DNA from: Owenia fusiformis
Lineage: Eukaryota; Annelida; Polychaeta; Sabellida; Oweniidae
DNA: 64,000 bases
NCBI GenBank assembly: GCA_903813345.2
Contig: CAIIXF020000012.1
Span: 19,351,520 to 19,415,519, forward strand
Reading direction: 5' to 3'
The notes below the pieces were generated by a model, which saw nothing but the letters and a program-made list of their open reading frames with translations, ran no database searches and was not told the origin of the DNA. The first letter of the stretch is position 1. Each line of letters begins with the position of its first letter. The position numbers and the translations under genes were made by a program. This document shows, piece by piece, positions 26,201 through 37,840 of this stretch.

Positions 26201-29200
26201 TGGATGCATGTGACTTCTAGGCCTGTGATATTGCTCATTAAGGTTACGTCGATCATTGAATCCTTGATTCGCATCCGTCCATTGATTTCCGTCATAAACT
26301 GGGTAGGCCATATCATTGTATGTGGGATAATCATATTCCAATTCACCCATATATACCGGAACACCATGCTGCTTATACTTGTTTGCGTCAAACTGCTTGC
26401 GCTGATCAATTGTTTTGTGAAGGTTGGGTAGATCATACCCAGACGGGACATTAAATCTATGACTCTCAAAACTACCAGAGGGTTCCCTGTTTCTTTGAAG
26501 ATCACCATCCTCTCTCTTTTCGTCTCCACGAACGATTCTACGACCGTCAGATATTTGTTGGCTTTTTCCAATGAATGTTTTGTTGTAGGCTACCATAGGA
26601 TTGTTGGGTCTAGGGATGTATTTATGGTTATCATATGGGTGTTCTGGTATGGTTTTGACTGAATCCTTTCCAGGCCCTTCGGAGCGATATCTTTTATTGT
26701 CATTTTGGTGTGGTTGAAAACCATTCTCTATGTTATTCATGGAGCTCTCTATAGCTTGTTTTCGTGGATTGCCATTGCGAGATGGTTCAAATGTCTCGGG
26801 CCTATATTTATAAATGTCATATTGATGTATTGGCTCTGTAGCTTGATCTGTAGCTTGATCTTCTGTATTGTCATAGCGATTTGCGTTTTGCTGCGATTTT
26901 TGTTTGTTTGGCTCGAACGTATCGGGACGGTATTTATGATGTTCATATGGATGTGGCGAGATATCAGCTGAGTTTTTGTTCTTCATGGGGCTCTCTGTAA
27001 CTTGATCATCTGGTTTGTCATAGCGAGGTGCGTTTTGATGCGATTTTTGTTGGTTTGGCTCGAATGTCTCTGGACGATATTTATGATTTTCATATGGGTG
27101 TGGCGGGATATTAGCCGAGTTTCTGTTCTTCGTGGGGCTTTCTGTAACTTGATCATCTGGTTTGTCATAACGAGGTGCGTTTTGATGCGATTTTTGTTGG
27201 TTTGGCTCGGATGTCTCAGGACGATATTTATGATGTTCGTATGGATTCGGAGGCAGTTTCTTGTCTGCCTTGTTGCGTGAACTCTCTTTAGCGTAATAAA
27301 TATCATAAGGCTTTCTGGATTCAAATTCGTTTCTGGTACTTAAGGGTAATCGTCTATAGGAAGCGTTCGGAGATATTCGTCCCCCTCTACGTTTTTCACC
27401 GCTTTCAGATGGGGCAAATGGAGGATAAGCTTGGTCAAAATAGGGATCGTTTCTGTCACCTCGATGAAACCCATAGTCTGGGAACTCATTGTCCTCTTGG
27501 TAATAATGGTTTTGCTGATGTTTGTCCTGGTCTAACCATGCGCCGTAAGGAATGGGTTGGAAATCCCAATCAGGGCTAGCATCATAAAGGGGATTATCCC
27601 ATTCATAGTCATCTTGTTGGTTGGCATTTTCCATAAGCTGGCCTTTCGGTTGTTTATTTTGCTTTTGTGAACCCGCTCTGTGAGAAATTTGATCAAGTGC
27701 TAACGATTTTGTTTTGAATTGCATATCAGTAGTTGATGTTGTTGTTGGACTATTCTTGGTCGTTGGTGGTCTGCTTGTAATCATTATCTGTGGTTTAGTT
27801 GTTATATGGCTAGCGGGGATTGGTAATTTAGTGGACTTCGGCTTTGTATAACCATTAGGTCCCATCCTGCCTCTTGTGGTGTATTTTCCTTTTTCGAATT
27901 CTTCACTAATGGTGCTTGGCTGTGTGTCCGCCTCTATTTGTATTTGTCCATTGGTTGTTTCATTATGCTCACCACCAGTTTTAGTTTTTCTGTCACGATC
28001 AACTTTTGTGGCGTCTGCTATTCTGCCTCCACGAGGCGCCCCTCTAAAGATCACAGTCACATGTGACCTTTGGGTAGATGGGATGGCTGTCGGAGCTCTT
28101 GTGGATTTGTGTGTCACAGTAGAAATTGTGGAAATTGTAGAAGGCATAGCTGACGCCACGGTTGCTCTTTTAACAAATCCTGGAAAATCTGGAAAACAGA
28201 AAGGGTGAAAATATAATATTTTAAATTTTCGTCAAGAGATATACAAACGGATTTATAGGACAGTACCATTGTGCCCCGCATGCATAATTCTTCATTGACG
28301 ACCAATATGCTTCAGAAATTGTTTATGAGTCACCGGCCTTTGAATACGTCCGGTCCCCCTCTACAAATGCGGCAAACCTAGCCTGATTTAACATTGAGCA
28401 TATATATAAGTAACTCAACTATGTCAGAAAGATTGATGATTTTTAGATTGCTAAAAGTAAGCTGCCTTTAATCAGTTGTCCATATCGGGAGGGGTTGATG
28501 TAGCCAAACTTTTAAAAATAATGTATCTCTATTCAAATATAGAACATACTTACTCTGAACATACAAGTTGGTTGTTAGGGATATCTCTCTTTTTATACCC
28601 TTAACCAGATTCTCGGCGATACATTTGAAGTCGTAAAATCCAGTATTTTTTATTTCAGCAATCGCAGATGTGTTCAAATACCTAAATTAAGAAATGCAGG
28701 TACGTAATAGTATGTTGTTTTACGGAGAAACTTAAATTCATACAATAGATATACTCTTACCAGTAGACAAAATAAACGTTATTAGTAGATAGAGTATTTC
28801 AACTCATTTGTAATGCTGCGCCGCAGTGTGTAGGCGTGGACGTGTAAAATAAAATAGAAATGGGAAATGGAAGAGAACGTACTTATCAGTGCTCACGGTG
28901 ATTGGCGAGTTGTTGCTGATCAGTTCCCAAGTATAGGTCGGCACGGGGTTGCCTCTAGCCTGGCAGAAGTACATCTTGGCTCTTCTATCAAACAAGATCT
29001 TGCCACCGTAAGGAGGGTCTGTATAGTAAATTGAATTTCATTGGTAGAATCATTGTAGTCGCTTGGTAATTGAAGTGAATAAATCTAATCGTGTGATTGC
29101 TAAGTTTGTGTTGTGATGAGCTTAAAATGTTTAGCTTTAAATATACTGTAAAAGCGTGATATGATTCGAATGATTTTATTGATAGAAATGATAATTTGTA

Positions 29201-32200
29201 CTTCATTGTACTTCATTCACTGTTGATCTATATAGCTACTTTTGATTATTTCAACATAATTCATCAAGTTTGTCAACATATGTTCGTCCTATTATCATTA
29301 AAATGCAAGAACAATAAAATAAAGAATTAAAGAATTGATGTTCAGACATTAACACGCTATTTGATGGGGATATACGGTTGCCAAGGTAATGGAGGCTATA
29401 CAGTGCGTATAAAAAACGCAACAGTTTGTTATCTCGGAGAAGCACAAAACCATTGATAACAGTCATTGATTTCATTCAATGTACCATAAAGCCATGTGTC
29501 TCCTCATTCTAATGGTATATCATTCGTTGATATTGGGTCATGGTTGGGCGAGTAATTATTCCTTAAGCAAAGTAGGCCAAAATTACCTTTGGGCCAAGTT
29601 ATAAACATCGCAAAAGTCAGTGCACGGGGCCCAATGCAATATTGGAAGAAAACCTAAAACCAATGATGACTGCATCCTTTTCATTCAATGTACCAAAAAC
29701 CCAAATTACTCCTCTTTACAATGGAATGTCATTCATTCACAGGGAGTCATGGTTGTCCGAATAATCATTATTTTGTAAAGTGGGGCAAAATTCAGCTCAG
29801 ACCCAAGTTTTAACATTGCAAAAGTCAGTGCATGGGGCATAGAGGATATTGGAAGAAGTTATGGGATGTGTGACATAGACTATAAAGTTTATACTCATAC
29901 TTTTGCAAGAATAATCCTATACCCATCTAAATTGCCGCCACGCACTTCTTAACACACAAAGATGCCCTTATCTCTCCATGCCATTCATGGCTCAGCTCTG
30001 ACTCATCTGTGGATTAAGGCGGAGAAAAGTAGCCCATTGGCAATTCTTTCTTGAAGTTTTGCAATATCTAGTGAAGGAATGGTGAGCACAGATGCTCCTG
30101 AGATAGCTCCAAAAGAAAAGGTCACAACAAATAAAGTCAGGAGAAATTCCATTGGCACTTAGTTCTTGCACCGATTTTTGCAATTTCTGAAACTTGGCCC
30201 AGAGCCAAGGATTTCTCACCCAACCATAACAACATGTGAACGAATGACATATCATTGCAAAGAGGATGGGTGTGGCTTTATAGTACATTGAAGGAAATTA
30301 GGTGTCACGGTTTCCCGATATTGGACCGAATTTCGGTCCAGATGCTTCGGTTCGGGACACGGGACAGAAAGGGTTAATATCGGTTCGGTATCGGTACATA
30401 AATTCCTTCCCTAAAATGCATAAAAACGTGTATAAACAGCGAGGAACACCTCCGATTTCGTTCTGAAAAATTAAATATTTTCACTTACCTCGTACCTAGA
30501 TTACACTTCTTTGCATAGAAAAGTGTAATTAACGGACCCGCGATTTCAGGTAGATGGTAATGCTTGTTCGTAAATTTCTTCACCGTCGTTCGCAAATCGA
30601 GTGCATTATCAGTATGCCGGATGAAGGAAAGAAATTGATAAATCGAGCCTGCATCTACTAAGTCGAAAAAGTCGGCAGTTTGGAAGTATTTTGGGACTCC
30701 GATATCACAAGGTATACCAATTGGTCATAGTTCACCGTGCAGACTATGTGAAATGCCGATCACATTCGCGGCAGATGCTTTATATTCGATTTTAATTGAC
30801 GTTTTTTATTTCTGAATGTGATTTTGAAAAGTGAAACTGAAAGTGAAACTCATCATCAGACATTGCATCATTTTTAATGTTCTGTCCCGTCCCGTCCCGA
30901 AAGTACCGTGTCCCGAGACCATTTGTACCGTTCCGTACCATACCGAAATTATTTTGGACCGTGACACCTCTAGTAGTCATCACTAGTTTTGTGATTTTAC
31001 GAGATAACTGCTTGTTGCGTTTTTTATACGCCCTGTACAGGCACTTTTGAATAATTTTAAATGCTATGCATGTTTATCAAGTTTTTCCATGCCACGTGAC
31101 AATAACCAACGATAGCCCTCGAAGCATCTCGTTGTACCGTTAACATCACTGGTGATCCGCCCGATTACGCTGGTTACCAAAATTCGTTTTGGTAACAAAG
31201 TAGGCAGAATCCCCACGACGATTTTACACATAAACATGCATCAGCATCATATGTTTTAGAAAACGTACATGTTTGCGAAACAATAGCTCAGAAGACAACA
31301 GAATCGTCGATTTAATTCCTCACTTAAGTTACATAAACGGTTTGGGTTAAAAGTGCAGATCTTAACTGTTTTCGAAAAACCGTTTATGTAACTTAAGTGA
31401 GGAATTAAATCGACGATACTGTTGTCTTCTAAACTATTCGTTCGCAAATACGTACATTTTCTAAAACATGATGCTGAGGCACGTTTGTATTAAAAATGTC
31501 GTGGGAATTCTGCCTACAACGTGACTGTGAAATAAGGAAAAAAGAAAAATCGGTAACCAGCGTAATCGAGTGGATCACCAGTGAACATCAAAAATGACTA
31601 TACAGGGTGTTCCAAAAGTAACAGGACTGGTGCTGGTATTTTGTTGAATATGCACAGATTGTCTTCAAAATTTTACATAATGTACTTTCATGTATTGTGA
31701 TAAAAAATGCAAAGTTTCGACAAAAATTATAAAACCCGGGCACAGTTATGGTTGCTATGGTAACATGACATCACAATACCCGGGGCAACATTCCACACAG
31801 AAAGCTACACAGACTTTAAGCATTTTGTACATCCCATATCAAAGTTGAAATGCAACAACTGGTGGGAATTACACTTTTGGTTTACATCATTTGATATTCC
31901 TTTGTATCCTCTTTTTGAAAAATGGACTCCTCTTTGGTCAGTACAAGAGTAGAACTCTGTATCCAGGACTCAAACGCATGAGTGAACCCATTTGAGGACA
32001 TCGCAGGGTCAATTGGACAACTTGGAGAAGGTCAATCTCATCTTAAAGGTCTTACCGCGCTGATTAGCATTCGATCCATTCTCCATTTAAGTAAAAATTG
32101 GATATTGCATGATCAGAAGAGTATGGTGCATGGTCTTAGACCTCAAGACCTAACTCTTTTATAGCTGCAGTGCCCTTTAATGCTGACTTGCAGGCAGGCG

Positions 32201-35200
32201 TGTTATCAAGTTGAATGACTGGCTTCAAATTGGGCCTTTTCAAAAACTCAACCGTGAATTGTGCAGACTGTTATACATAGATTCAAGGAAATTGAATAAA
32301 TTATTCAAGGAAATTGAATAAATATTATTATTATGAAATCATACTTGAATCTGAGTTGTATAGCAACACCATTATACAAAGCAACTAATAAAACAAAAAG
32401 AAATGTTGTATTGTAATAGCTGAATTAGATACTTTCTTCAGTAATACAAAATTATTGGATATCACATCTTCATGAAAAAGTTGCCCCGGGTATTGTGATG
32501 TCATGTTACTATAGTAACCATAACTCTGTCCGCATTTAATCATTTTTTTTGAAAATCTTTAATCTTAGTTGCAATACTTCAAAGTAAAATTTCTGAAAAT
32601 ATGAAGACACTCAGTGCAGAATTGACAAAATGCCAGCACCAGTCCTGTTACTTTTGGAACACCCTGTATGTATTCATTTAAGAAAAAAACATCCCCATGC
32701 GGTAAACGATTTCATGAGCTCTATCCCAAACCAAAGAAAAAACAAACACCAATTTCAAATTAATTTTAAACAGATGTGCAAAATTTATTCTAACTAGGAA
32801 TGTGCATATTATGTACAGTCCCATCGGTATCATGCAATGTTATTTATACAATGTTCAATAAGATGTGATTACATAATAATCGTTTTATGACAGTACTACG
32901 ATAACCATTTTCTAGCTAACACACCCCTGCGACCCTCCCCCTCACCACAATAACAAGGTGAGAAGGTGTTTAGTCAAGTAGATGGGGTCACAGAGCCTTG
33001 TAGCTAGACTACCATAAGCAGTCCTGTTTTTAAAATGAATTCCATTTTACAATTCATAAAAAATATTTATCTTTTTAATCTTTATCCAATATTTTGGAAT
33101 TTAACTAATAATATACTTATTTACAGCTTTGATTTTCAAAAGAGTATTTGTGGTCCATGTTGGCACCAACATTTTAATTAGCACACGATCAATATTAATA
33201 CATAACATTGTGCTATAAATATAAACATTGTGCATGTGTCAGGTGGTGTAATAAAAAAGTTATTAACGAAATAACCAGAAGTCCGTAGTTGGTCCCCATG
33301 CGTTCTACTCCACCCGGAGATACCCCTATCACTTTGGGACGAAACCGACAGCTCCCAACCCTTGCCCGAGGTACCCTACCGCCAGCAGTATATGGAGGAT
33401 ACCACTTACATTGAACGTTTAATGGGAGCTCGTGTGATGGTTTTTCCTCCCCGGGGTAAAGCACGGCGTTTTCAGCGACGCATTTCACGATTGAGGCGTC
33501 ATCATCCGACAGAACTTGCATTGTCAGTGTACTTGTCGCAGTGACAGTCTTGTTCGGATTCAGTGTGTATTTTGAGCGATATTTGCTGGTGGCTATAGTC
33601 TCGAATCCATAGCCATTCCGCCTTTTGCGATACCATTTTAGTTTACCACTAGGCTTGCCCACGTTTCCGTCGCATCTCAGGGTTATATTGTCGCCTTCTT
33701 GGGACTGTGACATAGGACGTATTCGGGGTTTCGTTGGTGGAACTGGAAATAGAGCAAAATATGTTTATTTTACTACACGCATGGTCTTATTTAAAACTGA
33801 GTCGACCAGCAATTTGCAACACGGACATATTTGCCATATCTCTATTGCAGCTCGTCCTGTGCACCCCTGTCTACCAAAAAGGAAGATAGCACTAAACGAA
33901 CAGTTCGGAGATTGCAGTGACCGTTGTTGACAAATTTCATAAGTCTCCTTCCCGTACAAACATGAGGCAATGAGGAACCTAAGCGACACTTACCTTTAAC
34001 GGTTAATTTCTGTAATGCTGCTACTCCGGGTTCACCTACAGGCTTCACAAGACAATCATAATTCCCCTCGTCTGAGAGGCGCAGGTCTTTCACATACAAA
34101 ACTGCCCAGTGTTTTGTACCAGATGGCTCTTTTAGCTCCGTATTGGGTTTTCCATTGAGACGCATTGCTCTTGGCTCTCCAGTGTCTAGTAGCATAGCCT
34201 CTTCCATATCCTTCAATATGGCATTTTCTCTCGAAGTTTCTATTGTTGGATTTATATCATTCGTTGTACTTATTTGCACAGTCATCGATGGTGTGTTATC
34301 AGATTTGGCTGTGGCACCAGCCGTCTGAATAACTAAGTTGTCGTTTTCATTTGTGGCAGCTTTATTTTTAGAAAGTCTTGATCTTGATTTTGTCAATTTT
34401 GGATCTGGAGGATTCATAAGTATATCTCTATTCATACTGTCCTCTGGCGTGCTATCATTTGGCTCTCTTGTATATATAGACTCGGGGAAAGGTGTAACCC
34501 TTTCAGGTGTTTTATTTAGTGTAAGGTTTAGAAATGCTCGACCTTCCAGGTCGTTGTAAGCTTGATTATACGGAGGAATGAGACTGTATTCGTATACAAA
34601 CGATCGTTGCTTGTAAATGTCATAACGTATCCATGTAATGTATTGTAAAGTAAAGTTGTCTCCATAAAATATACATTTAAGGTGAGCCATCTCACCTGTT
34701 CGGGTAGGAGTCGGTTTCGATATGTGTATGTCTGTTATACTGCTCCCAAATATACCTGAAAAAGAAAAAAAACGCCACAAAATTAATTTCAATTTAAATG
34801 TATGCCTTGTTTCCTCCTACCTCCGCACCCTACCATTATTACCTTCTCTCACACATAAGACCTGATGGGTATCTTATAACGCCCTTTCCCCATTTTCGAT
34901 TCTTATGAATTTAGACTACTCCAGTATATTAAATCCCTATCTATTATCTAGGTATCTCAAGTAAAATTCGGAATTTTTGAAATTATTGCTTCGAACATTT
35001 CCACTCCATATCCATTGTTGTGCTTTCAGTGAGTTATTTTTGCCATTTTTGAAATGTTAAATAAAGTTTTAAGTAAGTAATCTCAATTTATTCTTTGCGA
35101 CATTTTAAACATAAGTTACATTCCTTGGCCTTCCTTCAGATATATATGTGTTGTAGTTATTTTTGATTAACAAAAAAACTTACCCATTGGTAGCAGTATA

Positions 35201-35229
35201 AAAATGCTGAAGTATAACAAATCCATCAT
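20163..35229 (-). CDS. Secreted Ig / disordered linker / CBM14 chitin-binding protein (VCBP-like plan)
   Basis: Nine exons in minus order are 35229-35184, 34755-33994, 33742-33410, 29018-28883, 28681-28554, 28188-25450, 25050-24879, 22907-22762 and 20562-20465. All borders are GT-AG and every phase matches, giving 1,519 residues exactly. The order is: signal peptide (1-15+, LLYFSIFILL); Ig1 (Cys43, Trp57, Cys250) with a long insertion; Ig2 (Cys293, Trp306, Cys357); Ig3 (Cys399, Trp411, Cys446); an 800-900-residue Pro/Thr/Asn/Lys-rich linker with internal repeats; two six-Cys CBM14 (peritrophin-A) domains at about 1396-1447 and 1453-1508. The protein is probably secreted and binds chitin, in mucus, cuticle or shell matrix, or as an immune factor. 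Ig domains plus a terminal chitin-binding domain recall chordate VCBPs, but three Ig domains, the linker and a second CBM14 differ. Orthology is not claimed. An alternative last exon lies at 20245-20163. Confidence 0.85.
20465..20562 (-). CDS. Ig-CBM14 gene: terminal exon, form A
   Basis: In phase with exon 8 it completes the second CBM14 domain (GLVFNEKIQVCDWPESAPAP then Cys) and stops at 20465-20467. It supplies both last Cys of the six. The acceptor is AAG with a weak pyrimidine tract, poorer than that of form B. Confidence 0.75.
21219..22751 (+). mobile_element. Mariner-like foldback element with transposase 3' remnant
   Basis: TIRs tacagggtgggccaaaaaaa and its complement bound a 1.53-kb unit whose arms pair over roughly 590 bp. 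On the plus strand at about 22090-22248 a frame reads PDANNVDYHSWGHLEQLVFK and DVEELKERI before a stop. This matches the NPxDY..WG..K end of Tc1/mariner transposases, including the third catalytic Asp. The N-terminal and middle parts are missing or decayed. It lies in the last intron of the Ig-CBM14 gene, 10 bp from the exon 8 donor. Confidence 0.75.
22762..25050 (-). CDS. Ig-CBM14 gene: two CBM14 exons
   Basis: Exon 7 (25050-24879) encodes the first CBM14 nearly whole (DGVYGGGCRVFYRCYG, VRC, GTCDR). Exon 8 (22907-22762) closes it with APAPCG and opens the second (YADEARNCQYYYTCWHGFF, HNKCNPG). The phases are 1 in, 2 between and 1 out. The roughly 2-kb intron between them holds a mariner-like element, a hairpin, a TIR element and repeated copies of the exon 8 acceptor. 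The donor of exon 8 is only about 10 bp from the end of another transposon. Confidence 0.85.
23031..23294. mobile_element. TIR element with cggaggatatcgtgacgatat hairpins
   Basis: The ends atcctacact and agtgtaggat are inverted repeats. Inside, three copies of cggaggatat.gtgacgatat each form a small palindrome ending in actccg. The family also occupies 1-173. It is inserted in the acceptor minisatellite. Confidence 0.7.
23303..23450. repeat. Hairpin element, atcctatgatttt ends
   Basis: The arms atcctatgattttt...gatat and gatat...aaaatcataggat enclose a stem gcactcg/cgtgcagatatc with a loop of ctcgctttgctctctcg type. Relatives lie at 39528-39655 and 40500-40640. Confidence 0.75.
23992..24818. 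mobile_element. 827-bp mariner-like foldback element
   Basis: The ends atatcaggtgtcccaaaaaa and ttttgggacacccgatat are inverted. Inner pairs (acaaattttcag, gatagcatgtc, cactataaa) show the whole unit is an imperfect foldback. It has no intact frame. It lies in the intron between the two CBM14 exons. Confidence 0.75.
25450..28188 (-). CDS. Ig-CBM14 gene: 2.7-kb exon for a disordered repeat linker
   Basis: This single phase-1/phase-1 exon encodes 913 residues. An N-terminal Thr/Ser/Pro segment and a C-terminal Thr-rich segment (TTTTTTTSTPT) look mucin-like. The middle is rich in Asn, Gln, Lys, Tyr and Asp. From about 27260 down to 26600 a unit of about 48 residues, with HKYRPETFEPNQQKSHQNA and RYDKPDDQVTESP, is repeated three times well and two or three more times in degraded form. 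The repeats differ by few bases, so the length may vary between individuals. Frames on the opposite strand are shadows. Confidence 0.85.
28554..29018 (-). CDS. Ig-CBM14 gene: Ig3 split over two exons
   Basis: Exon 4 (29018-28883) carries the first half (KMYFCQARGNPVPTYTWEL) and exon 5 (28681-28554) the second half (GFYDFKCIAENLVKGI). The 201-base phase-2 intron splits the domain. The GNPxPxxTW and FYDFKCIAEN signatures are typical of I-set/C2 domains of adhesion proteins. Between the two outer phase-1 borders Ig3 behaves as one module. Confidence 0.85.
29385..31045. mobile_element. Foldback element interrupted by a hAT-like element
   Basis: The left arm (cgtataaaaaacgcaacagt, gagataac, cattcaatgtacc, taaagccat) pairs with the right arm in reverse order. 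The right arm is split: part ends near 30296 and the rest resumes near 30972. Removing 30297-30972 makes the pairing continuous. Two diverged direct copies of about 220 bp lie in the left part (29470-29690, 29690-29870). The element sits in the intron between the Ig2 and Ig3 exons. Confidence 0.65.
30297..30972. mobile_element. hAT-like non-autonomous element
   Basis: The ends aggtgtcacggt and accgtgacacct are inverted, with further inverted cggtccaa/ttggacc and cgggac/gtcccg words. AGGTGTCACGG-type ends are common in hAT transposons. It has no transposase. An 8-bp target duplication is not clear. Confidence 0.6.
31143..31588. mobile_element. Foldback element of about 450 bp
   Basis: Outer arms catcactggtgatccgcccg and its near complement, and inner arms acttaagtgaggaattaaat and complement around 31330-31420, form one long hairpin with a loop near 31355. 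It has no coding content. Confidence 0.8.
31601..32668. mobile_element. 1.07-kb TIR element, mariner-like ends
   Basis: The ends tacagggtgttccaaaagta and tacttttggaacaccctgta are perfect inverted repeats, extending through ctggtgctgg. Subterminal pairs cccgggcacagttatggtt/aaccataact and catgacatcacaataccc show longer arms. The TA-bounded ends suggest Tc1/mariner. The core has no clear transposase. Confidence 0.75.
33410..33742 (-). CDS. Ig-CBM14 gene: Ig2 exon
   Basis: One phase-1/phase-1 exon encodes a complete Ig domain: ITLRC, LKWYRKR and DDASIVKCVAEN. Symmetric phase-1 borders are typical of shuffled extracellular modules, so this exon can be gained or lost without changing the frame. 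It lies 251 bases after exon 2 and 4.4 kb before exon 4. Confidence 0.85.
33994..35229 (-). CDS. Ig-CBM14 gene: signal-peptide exon and Ig1 exon
   Basis: Exon 1 (35229-35184) starts with two Met codons and a hydrophobic run and ends in phase 1 before GTAAGT. Exon 2 (34755-33994) carries a V-like Ig domain: Cys in HLKC, Trp in YITWIRYD, and the DEGNYDC motif before strand G. Between the Trp half and the DEGNYDC half is an unusual loop of roughly 130-140 residues rich in Asn, Thr, Ser and Pro, probably disordered and open to glycosylation (NLT and NDS sequons). Normal V-set domains span about 110 residues; here the two Cys are 207 residues apart. Confidence 0.8.
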
Positions 35230-37840
35230 TTTAGTTTTAATTTTAAGGCGGTTACTCATTATCAAATCATTTTAACTTTCCGATTCGACCATCTTTTTAC
35301 ACATTTTTACATTCAATTATATGAAAATCCCATGTTTGGTAACATATTACTAAATAAATATCCCAAATGTCATTGTAGTTCACATTTTAATCACTTTTTA
35401 ATTATCTTAAAATGATGCAGTAGAGAACCTTTAAGTGTAGAATTAATTAATAATTATTTCAAATCAAATGTCCTGATGGACCGCGTTCAACTTTTGAATC
35501 AAATTCGCATATGCTAAATGTTTATGCTTTATTTTTATTATAAATCTCAGCTTTCGATTTTTCTATATTTTCATTTTATTTATATGGCTAAATGTTGTTT
35601 CTCTGAATTCTTCGATTATTCAATTATTTTAGTTGCTAAACATGAACACATTTGGTATTATATTCACGGGAAAGTACGACCTCGTGCAATTATTAATCGG
35701 AGCATCTGTTACATAAGGGACTCATTAGAATATACAATTAGGAAGTCATCTCAGAATTCTGAATCACAATTCATAAGTGACACCATCTTCTGATTAGAGC
35801 TTCCAAGTAATTCAAATGCTGATAGTTCTTTTTGGACGTTCTATAAAATGGGATTCGAATAAGAAATGAATGACAGATGCTACCCTGCGCGCAGAGTCTA
35901 GTTAGAAACTGAAGACGAAGCTCTCTTTTAAGAAGCGAACGAATGCAAAGGGTAGACAGATACTTTAATACCGGCAGAAAATGTAGTGGTATTATGAATA
36001 GTACAATAACGTCATTTCAAAGGGCAATATAGTGAAATATTGGACCAAGGGCCGCAGGCCCAAGGTCCAATAGTTCACTATTTTGCCCGCAGAAATGACG
36101 TTATTACTATTATGACTGATTATTACCACCTTAATGACCAGGGCTGAAATAGCAAATTTGAAATAGAAAATCTTACGCACTGAACGATATCACTTTTCCC
36201 GGGAAACATAGCCGGGCGGATAATGTCATTATTGCCCGACTAAAGTCATTAACGCCCGACACAATATTGCTCACGTTAATATAGCAATTTAAATGCCTTC
36301 TCAACTAGTACTAAAACTCCTAGAACAGGCCCCGCAATGTGGTAATAATACACATTACGAAGGAGGTTCAATTAAAGAATTGTCTCTTATTCTTAGAGCG
36401 TTGGTAAATTTCAAATCAATGTATCGCAAGGTAGAATCTTAGGGAAAGCCCATCATATTATTGACTGGATTTCTGTTGTGGAGTTTCCTCTTCCGTTTGA
36501 ACAATATTTTGGTTGTAGATTTTTAACAAACTCAAACGCATCCCAGATAAAAATCTGAAACTATAAGTTTACAATACCAAACATGCACTAAATCAAAGTG
36601 TATACATTTCTTGACGAATTGAATCGAAGTCAGTAATATGTTGTTCTTAATCATGGACTTAATCAAGGATTTTTACTTAAATATGATCTTAGATCACAAT
36701 TCAATACTTTGTTGTTTCGGATAATTGATATAATTAATTTATACAATATCTAGGTAATTATAATTTTGTTCCTCTTCTGTTAGGAGGGGGAGAGCAGGTA
36801 TTACGCATATTTGACTTCTTATGGCCTAAAATCGCATTCCTTGCCAATATCTAACAACTGCCCTTGCCTTCTTGCAACTTGAGTGATATATTGTACCCAG
36901 CTATTTTATGAAAAAAGTTCTCAGATTAGAAAACTGTATATAATATGATTAATTTGTGTTTTTATCAATACTGTGTTTATCTGAGAAGCACGTGTAAAGT
37001 ATAATTTCATGTTCATCGTGTAATTCTAATGGTGTAGTTGTAGCAGGTGCGATTGGGTGTTTCCCATTTGAGTGAGTAACAGATGTCTCGTTTACCCTGA
37101 CGTCTAGAGGCTTAAGAGGAAATTACTGTACTCTAGATGAAGGTCTCTTGATAAAAGCGAAATCAGATTATTGAAAAGGGTGAGAGGGAGTTAAGCAAAG
37201 AACTAAGAATCTTTAGGAGACCATAAACTTTTTTAGACCAATGGCCCTCGAGTAGATATATTATATTGGCAGGATTCCATATCCTGAACCTCATATAGGA
37301 TAATCTATATGATATCTAGAAATTTTGTTGTCAAGTCCTTCAGGACTATATTGCTTTTTAACATATTTGCACGGAATGACGACTAGGGATGTAATTCGGT
37401 CGAGTTGGGTCTGCCTGCAGACAGGATGAACGAGTCATAGTACCCCGGGATGAGGCCCGAATGAATTTTGAACAGGTTCGAATTTTTGGAGCACATTTCA
37501 ATCTAAACACATACACGAAATCCTTAAAACTTTTATAAAGCCTGAAGTAGCTCCAAAACACAACAATGAATGGATTTCATTCCCATCCATTGAAGATGTT
37601 TTTTATGATAGATTCGGTTGATTCACTTACACCATTCGAAACAATGTATTTATTCTCGGGTTATATATTTATTTAACTTATAAAAAATACGTGTGAAGTT
37701 CGAGTTCTATGGATACAATTGTTATTGTTAGTACCTCAGTTGAAATACTCGATTTTGATTGGTCAACGAGCGGTGAATAATTTTAACTGTACACCGCGCA
37801 ATGCATTGCCGGTGAATAATATTCCCAGCATTCCACTAAA
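35230..37840. other. Upstream of the Ig-CBM14 gene; no gene seen
   Basis: AT-rich sequence that should contain the promoter of the minus-strand Ig-CBM14 gene just right of 35229. No core promoter motif is convincing. It includes the hairpin at 35980-36127 and otherwise only short frames. Confidence 0.4.
35980..36127. repeat. 148-bp hairpin element
   Basis: Arms gtggtattatgaatagta and taacgtcatttc pair with gaaatgacgttattactatt and attaccac. The tip is ccaagggccgcaggccc followed by its complement. It is a dispersed-type foldback. Confidence 0.8.

Noticed and set aside
25482-28208. Several plus-strand frames of 90-135 codons
   Set aside because: They are shadows of the minus-strand linker exon of the Ig-CBM14 gene.
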